A stretch of DNA of 64,000 nucleotides from Muscardinus avellanarius (Eukaryota > Chordata > Mammalia > Rodentia > Gliridae), in NCBI GenBank assembly GCA_963383645.1, contig OY726565.1, positions 29,940,034 through 30,004,033 on the forward strand. Reading direction: 5' to 3'. The translations under genes were made by a program, and so were the position numbers. Below are positions 1 through 12,704 of the stretch, piece by piece; within the stretch, counting starts at the first letter, position 1; each line of letters starts with the position of its first letter. A model generated the notes under the pieces. It made no database searches. It was not told the origin of the DNA and saw only the letters and a list, made by a program, of their open reading frames with translations.

Positions 1-484
1 TAACATTTTTATGAGATAATATTTATTGCATGCATACTTAGTTTTTATCCGTAACTGTACAAGAGAGTAGAAATTTTATTCAGTACTTTAATTTTACCTG
101 TCACTTGAAGTTATCAGTTCAAATCAACTTCAATGAAAAGTGAGAAGGAGGTTAGGATTACTTATCAATTATTACTAAAAACTAGAATTTTAATCAGAAA
201 ATCAGCTTATGAATTGATTTGAGAGTTTAGTACAAAACAACATATTTGTCAAGATAGACCAGGTGAGCACCTGTCCTTTATCTACTTAGCATGATGACTG
301 TTTCTTACTCGTCTCACTATATATGGCAGCACAACTACTCTCCTCTGTGGTTCTCCACGACATGTGGTTACTCATGGTTCCTTCTGTCTTGAGACATTGT
401 TTTCTTTAACTTGTGATCCTTACATTGTTTGGCACAGGAGAAGAATGAGCCTGAGCAATTGTGAAGAAGGGTTATAATGAAGCT
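1..484. other. Single-copy AT-rich sequence
   Basis: I see no repeat family, convincing reading frame or RNA gene here. The right edge grades into L1 reverse-transcriptase-like sequence. The boundary is set where L1 similarity becomes readable and could be off by some tens of bases. Confidence 0.5.
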
Positions 485-3305
485 TAACAGGGATACACAC
501 ATTCCTAGATACCTGCAACTTATCTAAACTGGACCAAAAGGACAGAGAATACCGAAACAAACCAATAGTAAGAAAAGAGATTGAAACAACAATAAAATGT
601 CTTCCATGAAAGAAAAGTCTAGGCCCAGACAAATTCCCAGCTGAATTCTACACGACCTTTATAGAGGACCTAAGTCCAATGCTCCTCAAAGTATTCTGTG
701 AAATAAAAAAGGAGAACTACTAAGTTCTCCTTTCTAAGTTTCCATTCTATGAAGCTGGCATCACCTCAATCTCCAAACCAAATAAGGTTACCATGAGAAA
801 AGAAAATTATTGACCAATATCATTGGTGAACATAAATGCAAAAATTCCCAACAAAATATTAGCAATTCAGTCAAAACTACATCAAGGAAATAGTTCATCA
901 TGACTAAGTTGGCTTCATACAATGAATTCAAGACATACACAAATCAATAAATGTAATCCACCACATTAAAAGAGCTAAATTAAAAAATCACAGAATTAAT
1001 TCAATATATATAGAAAAGGCATTTAACAAAATCCAACACCATTTTATGATAAAAATGCTGAGGAAATTAGGAATAGAAGGAACCTACCTCAACATTTTAA
1101 AGGCTATATATAATAAACCCAAATCCAGCATCATTGTGAATTCAAAAAAACTGACAGAATTTCCCTTAAGATTAGAATCAAGACAAGGATGCTCACTGTC
1201 ACCACTCCTATTCAACATAGTTCTCAAAACTCTAAGTTAATCAGCAATGAGATAAAAGAAATAAATCAAAAGAATAAAAGTAGGGAAAGAAGAGCTGAAA
1301 CTATCTTTGTTTGCTAATGATATGATCCTTTGCTTAGAAGATAAAAACAGACTCAACCAGAAGACTTATAGTGGTGATAAATAGTCTTAGCAAAGTATCA
1401 GGATACAAAATCAACCTATTAAAATCCTTAACATTCCTTTACACCCATCATGATTCCACTGAAAAAGAAAGAGAAAACAATTCCATTCACAATGACCTCA
1501 AAAAAGGATAAAATACTTAGGAATAAATTTAACTAAGGAGGTAAATGACTTCTACAATGAAAATTATAAAACATTAAAGAAAAAAATTTAAGATTTTAGA
1601 TTATAGAGACACTTCCCATGCTCTTTGATAGGCAGAAAATATATAGTTAAAATGGACATACTTCCAACAGTATCTACACACTTAACACAATTCCTATTAA
1701 AATACCATTGTTATTTATACCTAGAAAAATCAGCTATAAAATTCATATGGAAAAGCAAAACATCTATAATAGCCAAAGCAATTCTCAGGAATAAGAACCA
1801 TGTCAGAGGCATCACAATACCTGACTTCAAATTGTACCACAAAGTGATAGCAATAAAAGTAGTAATAAATACCACAAAGTAATAGTAATATTAACACAAA
1901 ACAGACACATAAACCAATGGAACACAATAAAAGACTCAGAAACAAAGCCCCATATCTACAACCAGTTGATTTTTTATAAAAGTGCCAAAGACCTCCACAG
2001 TAGAAAAGACAGCCTTTCAACAAATGTTGTTGGAAAAACTGGCTATCCATACTGTAGAAAAATGGATAACCTCTCAACCTCCACAAAAGTCAACTCAAGA
2101 TGTTTCAAAGATCTTGAAATTAAATCAGAAACTTTGAAGCTGCTAATAGAGGGCATAGATCTGACACTCCAACATATAGGAACAGGCAGTAACTTCCTCA
2201 CTAAGATCCAGGAAATTAATAAGCTCAGGAAATTAAAACGGATTAATGAATGGGATGGCATTAAATTAAAAAAGCTTCTGTGTAGCCAGTAAAACCATCA
2301 AGATTTTACAGAGAGCCTACAAAATGGGAAATCCTCACCTTCCATTTGACAAATATCTAATATCTAGAAACTACAAAGAGCTTGCAAAATTTAACACAAA
2401 AAATAAAAAACTAGGAAACTGAATAGTCTTTTCAAAAGAAGAAGTACAAATGGCCAACAAATATATAAAAAAGTTCAACATCTTTGCAGAGAAATGCAAA
2501 TTAAAACTACCCTGAGATTTCCTTGAATTTTAATTGCAGTTAGAATGGCAATCATCAAGAACACAAGTAAATGCTGGTGAAAATATGGAGAAATAGAAAC
2601 TTTATTACACTGTTGATGGGACTGCAAACTAGTACAGCCACTATGGAAATAAGTGTGGAGGTTTCTCAGAAGATTGGGAATTGAACCAACAAATGACCCA
2701 GAGATAGCAATCCTGGGCATTTTCCCAACCAAAATAAAATCAGAATATTATGATGATACTTGCACATTCATGTTCATAGCAGCACAATTTACAATAGTCA
2801 AATTATGGAACCAGCTTAGGTGTCCATCAACAGATGAATGGATCACAAAACTTGGGTATAGGCACACAGTGGGAATTTTACTCAGTCAGGAAGAACAACA
2901 AAATCAAGCCATTTGGAGGAAAATGGATGGAACTCGAGAATATAATACTGAGTATAGCCAGTTTCAAATCAAGTAGACATATGTTTTCTATTATATGTGG
3001 AAGCTGGAGAGATAATTAGAGATAAGAGCAGCATCAGATCAGAGATATTTGGAGATAAGGGCAGAGACTCCAAAGGAGTAATGGAAGAGGATTAGGGAAG
3101 GGGGAAGGGGAAATAAAGTCATAAATAATGTAACAGTTAAAATAATTCTACGAATGCATACAAAATTACCAATTCCAATCTCAGAGATATACATGGAGAG
3201 GGAGGGACAGGTGGGGAGGGCACCAAGAACTGTGTTCATGTATATTTCTAATCCTTTATACCCCAATACAATGTAAAATTATAATACGTCAAATAAAATT
3301 TTAAA
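485..3305 (+). mobile_element. Old 5'-truncated LINE-1, ORF2 RT to 3' end
   Basis: Broken frames read as L1 ORF2 in order. RT fingers come first, near 500-720. A palm region follows with [16 protein letters not shown] at about 1180-1230. The RT active-site motif reads FAND at 1310-1321 instead of FADD, so one catalytic aspartate is replaced. Next are the ITIPDFKLY segment near 1820, the C-terminal CPSTDEWI-like segment near 2820, and a G/A-rich 3' UTR ending in ATTTTAAAATGG. Many stops and frameshifts show it is long dead. There is no 5' UTR, ORF1 or endonuclease domain, the usual result of incomplete reverse transcription. Open frames inside it, such as 1046-1240 and 2653-2976, are remnants of this ORF2. 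Confidence 0.92.
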
Positions 3306-3487
3306 ATGGATAACAGTTGCAGTGATAGAAATAAGCATAGGATACTCTGACAGGACCAAAAGCACCCAGTTCAACAAGATCTACCAAGACACACGGAGTA
3401 CATTTCCAATTTAGCAACAGCTAGAAAAATATTCAAAAATGTGTTGTTGTTGCTTTCTGTGATTTACTGTAAAAAATTTGATCAGTA

Positions 3488-3709
3488 GCTGGGTGTGGTG
3501 GTGCACACTTGTAATCCCACCGTGCAGGAGGCTGAGACAGGAGGATCACGGTTCACGGACAGCCTCGGCTACTTAATGAGGCCCTTTGCAACTCAGTGAG
3601 ACCCTGTTTCAGAATAAAGAAAAAAATAGAGCTGAGGTTGTAGCTTAGAGGTAGAATGTCCCTGGGTTCCATCCCCAGTACCACATAAAAAATATAAATA
3701 AATAAAAAG
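3488..3709 (+). repeat. B1-dID type SINE
   Basis: The left half is B1-like (GGGTGTGGTGGTGCACAC, TGTAATCCCA, GAGGCTGAGACAGGAGGATC) and is joined to an ID-like half ending TTCCATCCCCAGTACCAC with an A-rich tail. The flanks TTGATCAGTA (3478-3487) and TTGATCAATA (3710-3719) look like a 10-bp target-site duplication with one mismatch. This copy carries the standard ID B box, so it belongs to the older of the two SINE subfamilies in the window. Confidence 0.9.
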
Positions 3710-3719
3710 TTGATCAATA

Positions 3720-4977
3720 AGCATGTGTTGACACTATGAATCAATAAACAACAAATGTATCTCAATATAAAATGCTTCCTAATTCTTGCTGTGTTATGCT
3801 GAGCTGAAGTTGGAGGTATTATAATCACTTATTTCAAATGGTTTTCTATTTCAAAATGATGCTCTCCTCTCCTTCAAGGTAACTAAGAAAGTTGACGGAG
3901 CCTTTTACACAAAGTGGAGCTATTCTATCACATCAAATAAAATGACACATCTTTCTAAAATTTATTTTTGACATGTTTAGCTTTTCCCAGTCCTCCTTCC
4001 TTCCTCTTTCCTCCTTCTATCTCAGTGACTTAATCTCTGAAATTAAGATTTTTAGTTTGTGCTGTAATAATAAAATAAAGTAGATCAAGAGCACTATTTT
4101 GATACAGTCATGACTAATCTATGTGCAAAACAGCAGATAATGCCAGGTTTGTTATTTTGTTTTTTGCTTGCTTGCTTGGCAAAGAAGAAAGCAAAAGAAC
4201 TGAGAACAAAATAAAAATTTCAAATGCTCCCAGATGAATGAAAGGATTCACTTATATTTATGCATGGCTGGTTGTAATTTTACAAACACAACTTAATGTC
4301 TAAGAAGATAACTGCCTTCATCTTTTCTTAATTAAGGGCAATCTAACTTGGGCTTCTCTTTTGCTGATATTACAGAACATTATCTAGTTATCACCTAATA
4401 AACTCAGCAGAGAGGATTTGATTTATTTAGGTTTAAAATTTTATAAATTTAGAATTAAAACTTAGTGAGTTGAGAAATCTGAATGTTAGTTTTGAGTTTC
4501 TCTCTCTGAAGTTCTGGGGAGCATAGACTGTTTCAGGGCCTCAGTGGCATTGGTGGTTAGGGTCACCTGGTCTTCATCTCTTTAATTTAGCCTGCACTGG
4601 AGATATGATGCTTCCTATTTGGCCATTATAAAAATGTACCGTTAGTGCTGCTGAACCTGGGTTTACTATGGTACCTGTTGTCCAGGTTCAGATAGCTGTT
4701 TGTTTCCAGTTGAACTACAAGACCTCTTGAAGTCTCTGGATGATTATGCTATGCCTCCCCTGCTTGAGTGAGGTTCTTTTCAGAACCTAGGCAACCTAGA
4801 CAACCTCGTTGCCTAGACGCTCTTCCCTTGCTGCTCTGCTATGCATCATGATGGATGCTGGACTTCTTTGCAAGGATAGTGGCCTCCTGGGCCACAGAGA
4901 TAAAGCAGATAAATTCTTTCTTTAGGATCTTCTCAAATTTGCCTTTTCTCTTTTATTTCCTTTCCAAGGGCAGGGTT
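3720..4977. other. Single-copy sequence, no gene recognised
   Basis: AT-rich sequence without recognisable repeats. A moderately GC-balanced stretch at about 4500-4960 has no convincing coding frame. Confidence 0.45.
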
Positions 4978-5095
4978 TTAGTTTATTTTTATTTTTGATA
5001 TACTTTTATTGATACATTGTAATTATACGTCATAATAAAGCTCAGAGCTATAGGGACATCCATGTATGCAGCACTATGGCTGTATGTTCTTTAGA
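4978..5095 (-). mobile_element. LINE-1 3' UTR fragment
   Basis: Reads as the reverse complement of the L1 3' terminus seen elsewhere in the window (TTTTATTGATACATTGTAATTA followed by ACATCCATGTATGCA). Only the last 100 or so bases survive. Confidence 0.6.
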
Positions 5096-5629
5096 ACTTC
5101 TGAGCCTCTGGTTCACAAAAGAGATGAAGACTTCTGCCCTACTCTCCAAATTTTGGTGGCAGGGGGAGGGGTATCCCTTGGTCCAGTTCTGACAAGTCAC
5201 TTATTTCCTTTCTCTGTGTGAGAAAAACTAAGCACAGCTGCTTTCCAACAAAGCCATTTATGTAGGTCACTCACGCAGAGAATAGAAAAGTTGTTTCCCT
5301 AAATTCCATTTCTCCTTTTTAAAAGTAAAACACAAACAAACCCACTGAGCTAAAAGGAAAGGATTTGGTACAGATCTAAGTGTCTAGTTGGCTTATAGAT
5401 TATTCATCAAAAGTCAAGCTCAGTTTCTGAATACAGGTGACACGAACTGTGTTTACCCAGCTACTGTGCATAGACTAAACTGAATCAGGCAAAATACTAC
5501 ATCACTTTGAAATAGAGTTAGCTCTTGTGTTTAAAATGCATAAAAATAAAAACTGGAATAGCTGGATGTGATTAAAAAGTAAAGGAAATCCATGTTGGGC
5601 ATATTTTGATATGTTAGGCACATGATAGG
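5096..5629. other. Single-copy sequence
   Basis: No repeat or gene recognised. Confidence 0.4.
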
Positions 5630-6295
5630 CTTTTTAAAAAATTGCTGCATTATACATCAGATGAGGTTTAGCGTGAAGAGTATACATGAATGCAGCATTC
5701 ATTGTTGCTTCCTCTGGGTCCCACTCTACTTCTTTCACCTCCCCATAGATAATATTGACATTAATACTGATAGCTTCACACATGAGCATAGGATTATTTG
5801 AACTGTTTCCATTATAAGATCTCCCCTTCACCTCTCTACCTCCCTCTACATATTCTCTTCTTCTAGTCTATTGGTATTTCCCCTTTTAATCTGAATTCCT
5901 CTTTTTTATCCTATATCTCTATAGCTTCTATATATGCATGAAAGGATATGACCTTTAGCTCTCTTAATATTCTTTAGCTCCATCCATTTTCCAGGAAATG
6001 ACACATTTTTGTTCTTTTTGATGGGTGAGTAAAATTCCATTGTATGTATTTACCAAAATTTTATAATACATGCATCTGTTGATGGACACTTAGGCTGGTT
6101 TCATAATTTGGGTATTGTGAATTGTACTGCTCTAAACATGAATATGCATGTATTGCTATAATATTATGACTTCAAATCCTTTAGAAAGATCCTCAGGAAT
6201 GGTGTAGCGGTGCTATTTGGTGGTTCCATTTCCAGTCTTCTAAGAACCTCCACATTGATCTCCATAGTGGCTGTACTAAACTGCAATCCATTGTA
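5630..6295 (-). mobile_element. 5'-truncated LINE-1 (3' UTR and end of ORF2)
   Basis: From right to left on the minus strand it runs from the ORF2 C-terminus (AACCTCCACATTGATCTCCA at its right end, CATCTGTTGATGGACACTTA in the middle) into the 3' UTR, ending near a T-rich tract at 5632-5640. Many substitutions indicate an old copy. The open frame on its minus strand at 5634-5831 is 3' UTR and not a gene. Confidence 0.85.
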
Positions 6296-6407
6296 GGCTT
6301 CTTCACCTATTTCATTTAGTTCTTATGAAGTATATCGCAATAGCTTTATGTTTGAAGAGAATAAAGAAAGATTGAGTTATTTAAGATATAGTAAGACCCA
6401 TATTGTA

Positions 6408-6600
6408 GGTTGAATTGTGTACCTCAAGATGTACTGAAATACTAAACCCTGGTTAATATGATTGTGAGCTTTTTTAGAAATAAAGTTTCTTAAGATGTAA
6501 TTAAGTTCAGATGAGGTCAGACTGGATTAGGACAGATCCCATGTCCAGTACTTCTTCATGTAGAACCACACTGAAAAACAACAGGAAAAAAGGAGACGTT
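6408..6600 (+). mobile_element. MLT1-like MaLR LTR fragment
   Basis: The order GGTTGAATTGTGTACCTC, a 'TACTAAACCC' block, then AAGATGTAATTAAGTTCAGA and TGAGGTCAGACTGGATTAGG follows the start of MLT1-type LTRs of ERVL-MaLR elements. Only the left part is readable and it is highly diverged. The assignment is from memory of the family pattern. Confidence 0.6.
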
Positions 6601-8335
6601 TAAGTGACAGGTAAATTGATACCTCTTGACCTCTCCTCTTGGCAGATCAAAGGCTCTACTTACTTTCAGCCTACCTACCTTTCTTGATTTTAATTTATCA
6701 ATAATGAAGGCTAAATCTCAAACCAAATGGAGAGAAATGTTTCATCATATTCATTTTTAAATGATTTGGAACTTCGAAAATGTAAAGGTTTGGGCACATT
6801 TTCTACTAGAAACTTCTGGAACCCTGTGCTGTAGACATCCCTTCCTGAGGAAAGAAAAAAAATCCAGCATCCACCTCTAGCAATGTTTTTCCAACTTCCC
6901 TAATTATAAAAATCTATCATGGGATACTAACTAAAAAATTCAGACTCATTCCCTGCATGTTGCCAGGCTCAACAAATAAAAACAATGTGTTAATATTATT
7001 AATTGTTTATCTGATATAAAAATGTAGAGCTACAATTATTTATTATTTATCTGAAATTAAAATTACTGATATCCTGCATTTTATCTGGCATCCCGACTGG
7101 GGTGATGTCCAAGAATCATGTTTTTAATATTCACATCAGGTGGTTTTTGTCACAATGTCTTGAGTAGTGACACAAAGCAATTCTTTTTTAGCCAATTATT
7201 ATTTCAAATAGCCCTAAAAATGCTCAAAATTCCTGTGTAAATGCCGGTGTTATTTTTAATTGCTAATTAATACTTACCATCACTTTAAATTATAATTATC
7301 GATACTTTTCAGGATATGTCAGATAAACTCAGTTCTGTCCTTTGTTGATCGTATCATTGAACTCTTGGTTTATATTTTGTTTTCAAGTCTGGTAGTTCAT
7401 GATATTTGTTTCAATTTACTAATTAAAAGAAAAATTTCACAGAAGAGACTAGCAGCTGTACAGGTTATTTTTTGGAGGTGGGATTTAATGGTTGTTCTTG
7501 ACCTTGAATCTATGACCTCATCTGAATAGAGTTGAATAATGATAGAATGTGGTGAACCTTGACTCACAGTTCTGTCCTCAGAGGATCCTCATCTCTGGAA
7601 TGTGCTTCTTTCTTGGTCCAAGGAAACATGAGCTTCTTGGCTCAAAGGGTACTTTCATGGGCCAATTGTTTACATGTGCCCAAGGACTTGAAAGTAGGGG
7701 TCCAAATGATAGATGGCATTTTAAATGCATTTGGCATGTGTGAATCCCTGGAGGATCAGTAATGGAAACATTTCAAAAAGTAATACCTGTAATTAGGCAT
7801 GTTGTTTTATAAAAAAATAAGCCTCAGATACTTTGAAAATTTGACATGTAGATGATTTCCAGATTTATAAAGTCAAGGTGTGAGAAACTAATTGCCAAAA
7901 ATACAGAGATGGATTTAATAAACACAACTCTGTCCAGCTTCAATAGCCCAGAAGCCCAAGAAAATTTCAGGACCTGATTTCTCAGAACTTCCATGAACTT
8001 TGGGAGCCTTCCACTGAAAAAAACCAAGCAGACTTACTTGAAGTAATTTCAGCCTTCAATGATAAATAAAAAGAATCCTTCACAAATATCACAGTTCTTT
8101 CAAAAATTTTATTTTTAAGTCCCAAATGTTCTGTGGAGTTTTAAGATTATTTTCATAGATTTGGAGAAGGTTTGCTTCTCATGGCCAAAATATGGAACAA
8201 TGAAAATTACACCAAGAGGTTTTTCCTCTTGCAGAGACTTTTGTCAAAAGGAAATATGGTATAACCTTGAGATGGCTTCTTTGTTTTGGTAAGACCAGCA
8301 CTTGAAATCCACACAGGTATAGAAAGACTATTCAC
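6601..8335. other. Single-copy AT-rich sequence
   Basis: No repeat recognised. Overlapping plus-strand frames at 7549-7762 lack splice context and family resemblance. A TAAT-rich block at about 7190-7330 is noted separately. Confidence 0.45.
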
Positions 8336-8339
8336 TTCT

Positions 8340-8850
8340 TTGTCTGAAGTCCCTCCTATGTCCTGTTTCCTCCCTAGTTTCTACATATTAAGAAGAACAT
8401 TTAACTTTTCACTTCTTATGAATGACTAATCTCACTTAGCATATTGATTTCCAGTTCCATCGATTTTCCTGAAAATGTCATAGTTTTGTTCTTCTTTATG
8501 GCTGAGTAAAATTCCATTGTGTACATAGTCCATAGTTTTGTATTCCATTCATCTATTGATAGACATCTCAGCTAGTCTCATAGTTTGTCAGTTATGAATT
8601 ATGCAGCTATAAACATATATGCATGCATTGGGGGGATGGTAGGAGGGAAGAGGGAAACACCTTGATGGATGTGATGTACATACACAAACTTATCAAAGCC
8701 CATCACTGTGCTGAGCATGGAAAAAGGTGGAGGGGAAGGGAATGGGGTGAGACCGAGCAAAGAGCTTAGTGAGTGCTGTGTGTATGTATGTCTCTACCAC
8801 CCTGAACTTCATCAGGATACAAAACTAAATGTACCATTAAAAAATAAGGA
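8340..8850. mobile_element. Twin-primed (5'-inverted) LINE-1 insertion
   Basis: 8340-8629 is the end of L1 ORF2 on the minus strand (GCTGAGTAAAATTCCATTGT, TTCATCTATTGATAGACATC). 8630-8850 is the L1 3' UTR on the plus strand (GATGGTAGGAGGGAAGAGG, then CATACACAAACTTATCAAAG), with an A-rich end. The outer end of the inverted part (8340) corresponds in L1 order to the sequence just before the start of the 3' UTR part (8630), as judged against the copy at 10408-11219. The two halves therefore come from one L1 transcript with its 5' part inverted, the known outcome of twin priming. Confidence 0.85.
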
Positions 8851-8865
8851 ATAAGCAGAGCTGGG

Positions 8866-9078
8866 CAGCATTTGGGAGGCTAAGACAGGAGGATCACGGT
8901 TCATGGAAAGGCTCAGCTACTAATTAATGAGGCCCTTTGTAATCAGTGAGACCCTGTTTCAAAATAAAGAATAAAAAATCAGGCTAGAGCTTTATCTCGG
9001 AGGTAGAATACCCTTGGGTTCCACCCCCAGTATCGCAAAAATAAAGAGAAATAAGCAAAAAAAAAAAAAAAAAAGACT
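8866..9078 (+). repeat. B1-dID SINE, deleted near the 5' end
   Basis: B1-like (TTGGGAGGCTAAGACAGGAG) plus ID-like half (TCGGAGGTAGAATACCC, CCCCCAGTATCGC) and a long A tail at 9058-9076. The stretch between GCTGGGCA and CATTTGGGAGG is missing relative to other copies, so the region around the internal promoter A box is lost. Confidence 0.85.
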
Positions 9079-9567
9079 ATATGCTGAAACTCTCACTATA
9101 TTTTTACATTTACCTGTTAAACTTTGAATGGTAATAGCTCTGAAACCTTACTACCCATACCACATGGTTTAACTCCTACAAGAGAAAACATTGTTCTTCT
9201 AGAAAAAAATTGACTCAAGGTTATTTTGCAGTATAGTAGGGATTTGAATTATCTTGACTGCATTAGCATTCAGGAGTTTGGAGCTAAAACATCCCTAAGG
9301 GAATGTGAAATATGAACTGGGACTTTCATTCAGTAGTAAAATGACACATTTCTGACAGGCTTGGGAAAACTTCCTAATATCATTTGGCTTCTTCCATAAA
9401 TATTTGGATTAAGCAATCTCTAAAATTCTCTCTAGAACAATGTAAGAGTAGCTGTACTGCAGTCTAGGTAATTATCTACTTCAAAAGTTCATTAGGAATT
9501 ATTTCTAATACTAAAATCTTTGTAAAAACATTTAATATAATAATGAACAAATATAAAACTCTGAAGT
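9079..9567. other. Single-copy sequence
   Basis: No repeat or gene recognised. Confidence 0.4.
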
Positions 9568-9778
9568 AGCCAGGTGTGTTGGCACATACTTGTAATCCTA
9601 GTATTTGGCAGGCTGGGACAGAGGGATCACAGGTTTGTGGCCAGCCTCAGGTATTTAGTGAGGACCTCTGCAAGTTACTGATACCCTATTTTAAAATAAA
9701 GAATAAAAATTATCACTGGGGAATAGTTCAGAGTTATAATGCCTCTGGATTCAATTCCCAGCACTGAAAAAAATAAAC
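9568..9778 (+). repeat. B1-dID SINE
   Basis: Diverged copy: CCAGGTGTGTTGGCACAT, TTGTAATCCTAGTATTTGGC, then the ID-like half ending TCAATTCCCAGCACTG. The A-rich tail runs directly into an AT microsatellite, a common outcome of slippage in SINE tails. The open frame at 9576-9767 is just this SINE. Confidence 0.85.
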
Positions 9779-9779
<1 letters not shown>

Positions 9780-9853
<74 letters not shown>

Positions 9854-9892
9854 GTATATATGTGTATTACTATATATATATAGAGAGAGAGT
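9780..9892. repeat. (TA)n / (CA)n / (GA)n compound microsatellite
   Basis: Long alternating TA run (9780-9825), then a CA run, interrupted TATATG, and a short GAGAGA run. It follows the tail of the preceding SINE. Confidence 0.95.
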
Positions 9893-10407
9893 ACTAAGCA
9901 CAAGATTAGACTGATTCTATAACTTATACACGTTAGTAACTAGAGAAAATTCTTCTCCAATACATTTCCAGAAAATGAGTTCTAATTTCATGTAAAGCAG
10001 AAGAAAGAAATGGACTTTATTTTTTTCTAACTATGAATGTAATTAACTTGAGTATAATTTCAATTTAATTCCTCTTTTAATTAAGATTATATTAAGATTT
10101 TCATTCTATTGATGCATAAAATTTCTGGAAAACATAAATCTTGGTTAATAGATTAAGAAACACTTACCACCAATACCTGTTAAGATTATGAGCCTAGGAA
10201 AAAAATAGGAAGCTCTTGGAGGCACATTTTATTTATCTGTGACATAGGAATGATCCAAGACAACTTCTTTTAAAAGCAACTTGTATTAAAAACAAGTTGC
10301 TTACGCACACTTTTACCAGTGCTTTGTAACTGTATCATAGTATAGTTAAAAGTGATAACAAACATAATTGGACACAACACTTGATATATATTTTATTTTG
10401 GTTTGGA
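9893..10407. other. Single-copy AT-rich sequence
   Basis: No gene or repeat recognised. Confidence 0.4.
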
Positions 10408-11219
10408 AACCAAAACTACCCTGAGATTTCCCCTAACTCCAACCAGAATGACAATCATTAAAAAGTAGCAAATTCTGGTTGAGTATGTGGAAAAGTGGGA
10501 ACTCTAATACATTGTTGGTGGGATGGCAAAGTAGTGCAACTATTTTGGAAAACAGTATAGAAGATCCTCAGAAGAATGGGAATGAACCTACCATATGATC
10601 CAACTATGCCACTTTTGGCATACCCAAAAGAATGGAAACCAAAATACCAAACTAATGCATGCATACCTATGTTCATAGCCACATTATTCACAATTACCAA
10701 ACTACAGAACCAGCCAAGATGTTCATCAGCAGATGAATGGATTACAAAACTATGGGATATGTACACAATGAAATTTTACTCAGCCATAAAGAAGAACAAA
10801 ATTACATCATTTGCTAGGAAATGGATGAAACTGGAGAACATTATGCTAAATGAGAATAGTCAGTCACAAAAAATAAGAAATTGGATGCTCTCCCTACTAT
10901 GTGAAAGTTGGGGAGAAAATGGATCAAAGGAAGAACTCTAGACAAAAAAGGGGAAACTATAGATGAGCAAATAATGCGACCTAACTGAGGGGGATAGGAG
11001 GAGGAAGGGAAATTTCCTAATGTATATGATGTCCATTCACAAACATATCAAAGTCAATCATTAAGTCAAACATGAGAAGGAAGGAGAAGGAAAGGAGTGG
11101 GGTGGGAATTGGGTAAGATATAATTGGGTGATGAATACATGTATGCCTCTTCCATTTTGTACTCCATTAAGTTGTATGACTACAATGCTCCAATAAAAAA
11201 ATAAAAATAAATAAATAAA
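10408..11219 (+). mobile_element. 5'-truncated LINE-1, last part of ORF2 plus 3' UTR
   Basis: Begins inside the ORF2 C-terminal domain (AAAACTACCCTGAGATTTCC), runs through an open frame at 10576-10941 that reads as the C-terminus (SADEWITKLWDMYTMKFYSA), then the G/A-rich 3' UTR ending CAATGCTCCAATAAAAAAAT and an A-rich tail. It is the closest relative in the window of the copy at 40005-41825. Confidence 0.93.
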
Positions 11220-12692
11220 AGCCATCTAAACCTTTTGCCCATTAGAGTGCTAGGTAAGTGACTTATAATTGCTCCTTTGACTTAAAAAACATTCAACCAT
11301 TACTAATTAAGAGTAACTTATATGTTGCAATTAGAGTATTACAAAAAATTAGAGTAGTACAGAAAATAAAAAGGCATGGTTAATAAAGAGAGATATGTCA
11401 TTTTGTGAAAAGTCAAAAATCATATCACAAACATGCTAGAATTCCTGGTTCTATAAAATATAATTCCAGTATAATTTATATTAAATAAGTAAGCCTCACT
11501 GAAAGAAAATATTTCAGAATTTCTCACATTGTCAGAGAGTTCCATGGCTGTCATCTAGCTTTAAGTAATTTCCCCGGTGCCCATGTCCTCTATACTTAAT
11601 TGCATTTATCGAATCCAGATCTGATTCTGGTGCTATGTGACAGTATTACAGGGAATATCTGGAAAGTAATTTAAAATACATTCAGACAGTGTATTAGCTA
11701 GTGTTACATTTCACTCTACCTTAAAGATTGGTTTCTGTTTACTAAATTGTTTTAAAGTGACATCAATGAGCTTTAAAGGAAATAACATGAATTTAGTTTA
11801 GGAATATAGTGACAGTTTGAGATGTCTGTAAGATGGCCAGAAGACATTATTAGATAGCGAACTATACTAGAAATGGAACTCATACGTGTCTTGAAAATGA
11901 AGACTGGGAGATAGCACAAGAAGGAGGTTGATAACATACTTTTGGGGATTATCTCCTGTGTCAAGGACACTGTCTCAAATGCACCATGATGAGAATGGTG
12001 CTACCTGGAGTGGTGCAGGGCACGAGCTGCCCTCTGTCCATGGCTCTACTGAGCACTGTGTAGCGCAAAGTAGGTGTTCCAGAAAAGTTTTTCAGTGGAG
12101 GGTAAGCAGAAGAGTATCCAGAAAGGAGAATGGGGAGAATTACAAGACAAATTAACAAGGATTCTTAAAATAATTATAAGAATTAAATTTTTAAAGAGAA
12201 AATGTCAACTAATACATGCAGGTTATTTTAACATATCATTTCAATTGTCTGTCTCCACTGACACTGCACATTTAATTTCTTTACATATGAGTATAATATG
12301 CCTACACATAAAGCCTTTGTGTGCTAAAGAAAGGATTCTGTCATCTTACTTTTATTTCTAAAGTAATTTTTCTCTAGATTCCACTACTATTTCCAACGTT
12401 CAATTTTAGCTTGCATGCACTTATTTTTGTCCTTTTTAAAAAATTATTAAAATTTTTGTTATATTTTCTTCTATTTGAATTCCATGTTCTCTAAGATTTC
12501 CTGACCCTAATATATTTTTCAAGGCACCCAATGCAAAGAATCATAACAATTTTTATTAGCATTTTAATTGCAAAAGTCTTTTCCATTCTACTATAGACCC
12601 TTGTTGACAAGAGCTCTAATTTCTTTACTATTGTGTGCCTAGCACCTAGCAGAGTATTTGATTTTAAAAAAAGATATTCAATATATCTCTGC
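11220..12692. other. Single-copy sequence
   Basis: No repeat recognised. Small frames at 11928-12361 on the plus strand have no recognisable product, and I would not call them genes. Confidence 0.45.
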
Positions 12693-12704
12693 AAAATTAG
12701 TTAA

